Of a stretch of 6,184 bases of DNA, positions 4,988 through 6,184 are shown piece by piece. Each line of letters opens with the position of its first letter. Positions within the stretch are counted from its first letter, which is position 1. Position numbers and translations under genes: made by a program. Under the pieces are notes generated by a model. That model ran no database searches. It was not told the DNA's origin and was given only the letters and a program-made list of their open reading frames with translations. The stretch lies in NCBI GenBank assembly GCA_946479535.1, contig CAMLGP010000190.1:1-6184 (forward strand), in the 5' to 3' direction. This stretch comes from an uncultured Bacteroidota bacterium (lineage in GTDB: Bacteria; Bacteroidota; Bacteroidia; Chitinophagales; Chitinophagaceae).

Positions 4988-6184
4988 TTAATACCCTGGA
5001 TTTTGGACCAGCTTCGGGTTTTGCGCCAGAACGGGTTGGGGTATCGGTTGTAAATATTGTTTCATGTTGAATACATGAGGATGATTTAGCGACACCGGTT
5101 CATATTTCCAAACACCGCTGTTATTTGCAGGTACAGTATTGCTGATTTTCATTCCATGGAGATCCTGGGTTAGCACCTGGTCTGCAATTCTCCAGCGAAT
5201 TATATCATAAAACCGTTTGTTTTCGAAACAGAATTCTACTCTTCTTTCGTGACGGATTGCAGCGCGCATTTGTGCCTGAGTAAGACCTGCTGCCAGTGCT
5301 GGCTGATTGGAGCGGGTTCTGACTGCATTGATTGCAGTATAAACTGATGCATCCGGGCCTACTGCCTCATTTTGAGCTTCGGCATAGCCAAGCAACACTT
5401 CTGCATACCGATAGTAGATATAGTTAGCTCCGCTTAGGCCAGTAGCCGGACGGTTCAGAGGATTTAATTTCTTTTTGAAATAATACCCTGTATTGCTTAC
5501 GTCAGTACTTCCGAAATCAATTTCATTCAGAGAGGGGCGTACTTTATCAATTCGCGTATAGATGGTATCCTGCCTTGGCATCCAGTCCATCTTATAAGGA
5601 GCGCCATCATAAACAATCCATTTGTAGAATCTCCGGTCTCGATTGGCATAAGGGTTTTGGGGATCATATCCTGATGTGGGATCAGTAATGAGTTTGCCAT
5701 TTGCCATTTCAAATTCGTCTACCATTTCCTGTGTCGGGTTATAGTTGCCCCATGTATAATAAGTGCCCAATACATAAACAGGACCACCATATTGTTCATA
5801 ATTGGATCCTTTTGTATTAGGAACATATTGCCTGTCCCAGATAACCTCCGGGTTGTACTCATTAGCTTCGTACCAGAGTGTGCTATCATCTGCGAAAAGG
5901 GCATAAGGTTTTCCTGAACCACCCCAGTCGTCCATGAATTTTTTATAAGAAGCGGCGGCTGTAGCCCAACGGGCATTATCTGTATTGCCAAACCCAGCCA
6001 CCTTGTTTGGATCAGGTCCTCCGGGTGCTGTAGTAGCATTGTAAGCTGGGCTTGCAGCATTTAACTGCAACCAGGCTTTCAGCATTAATGCAGCACCAAG
6101 GGTAACACGACCTGCGTCCGACTGACCCTGGTTATATTTAACAGCAAGGTATTTATTGTTAAGGATAGTGTCCATTGTGTTTAC
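4988..6184 (-). CDS. SusD/RagB-family nutrient-binding lipoprotein, C-terminal part
   Basis: The reading frame is open to the right edge, so the start, signal peptide and lipobox lie outside. About 398 codons are visible, of a family usually near 500-600 residues. SusD-like proteins are surface lipoproteins that bind oligosaccharides and act as the lid of a SusC TonB-dependent transporter. Counting from the Met at 6173-6175, there is a TPR-like helix (RVTLGAALMLKAWLQLN, 23-39) and NPTQEMVDEFEMANGK (146-161), which lies before the ligand-facing region. The hallmark C-terminal blocks follow: YYRYAEVLLGYAEAQNEA (254-271), AINAVRTRSNQPAL (281-294), the IRHERRVEF...RFYDIIRW block (307-328) and YLQPIPQPVL...NPGY (374-395). 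That Met is unlikely to be the real start, because it falls within the fold. A susC partner would be expected upstream, beyond the edge. Ligand is unknown. Confidence 0.95.
   Translation of the reverse strand, partial: VNTMDTILNNKYLAVKYNQGQSDAGRVTLGAALMLKAWLQLNAASPAYNATTAPGGPDPNKVAGFGNTDNARWATAAASYKKFMDDWGGSGKPYALFADDSTLWYEANEYNPEVIWDRQYVPNTKGSNYEQYGGPVYVLGTYYTWGNYNPTQEMVDEFEMANGKLITDPTSGYDPQNPYANRDRRFYKWIVYDGAPYKMDWMPRQDTIYTRIDKVRPSLNEIDFGSTDVSNTGYYFKKKLNPLNRPATGLSGANYIYYRYAEVLLGYAEAQNEAVGPDASVYTAINAVRTRSNQPALAAGLTQAQMRAAIRHERRVEFCFENKRFYDIIRWRIADQVLTQDLHGMKISNTVPANNSGVWKYEPVSLNHPHVFNMKQYLQPIPQPVLAQNPKLVQNPGY

Noticed and set aside
5527..6060. Alternative minus-strand frames inside the SusD gene
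   Set aside because: They are out of frame with a long, clearly conserved SusD-like product.
4988..6175. Treating the Met at 6173-6175 as the start of the SusD-like gene
   Set aside because: The frame stays open to the edge, there is no signal peptide or lipobox, and the product would lack roughly the first quarter of the family.
1..6184. Mobile element, CRISPR array, toxin-antitoxin or novel defence system
   Set aside because: No transposase, integrase, regular direct repeats, paired small genes or defence domains are seen; every long stretch is explained by the listed genes.

Overview
The window reads as chromosomal DNA of a Bacteroidota bacterium, most likely of the Chitinophagaceae or a close relative. 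The reasons are an S1 protein of the long Bacteroidota type, a SusD/RagB nutrient-binding lipoprotein gene, a strong TAnnTTTG promoter element in front of rpsA, and no Shine-Dalgarno sequence at any of the five visible starts. The family-level placement is inferred from remembered protein similarity, not from a search.

Left part (1-3182). The minus strand begins with the 5' end of a lysophospholipid-type acyltransferase gene that runs off the left edge and probably starts at TTG. A 169-base divergent intergenic region follows. It holds a spaced 8-bp inverted repeat beside the acyltransferase start, an rpsA promoter and a small leader hairpin. rpsA then encodes 30S ribosomal protein S1 with six S1 domains and ends at a clear intrinsic terminator. 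A second PlsC-like acyltransferase gene follows on the plus strand, with its own possible promoter. Two membrane-lipid acyltransferase genes therefore flank rpsA.

Right part (3197-6184). All three genes here are on the minus strand, convergent with the second acyltransferase. In transcription order they are the C-terminal part of a SusD-like lipoprotein gene (entering from the right edge), a strong hairpin terminator, a ThuA-like secreted protein and an SGNH/GDSL hydrolase with a signal peptide. The last two genes are 30 bases apart and probably form one transcript. SusD-like proteins work with a SusC/TonB-dependent porin to import glycans, and the exported ThuA-like and SGNH proteins fit a carbohydrate-processing role. 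The terminator between them makes co-regulation with susD uncertain.

I see no phage, transposon, CRISPR array, tRNA, rRNA or defence system. The window is mostly ordinary housekeeping and carbohydrate-uptake sequence. The most interesting points are regulatory: the hairpin at the probable 5' end of the rpsA mRNA, the inverted repeat next to the TTG start, and the terminator/promoter junction before the ThuA gene. No stretch longer than 300 bases lacks a gene.
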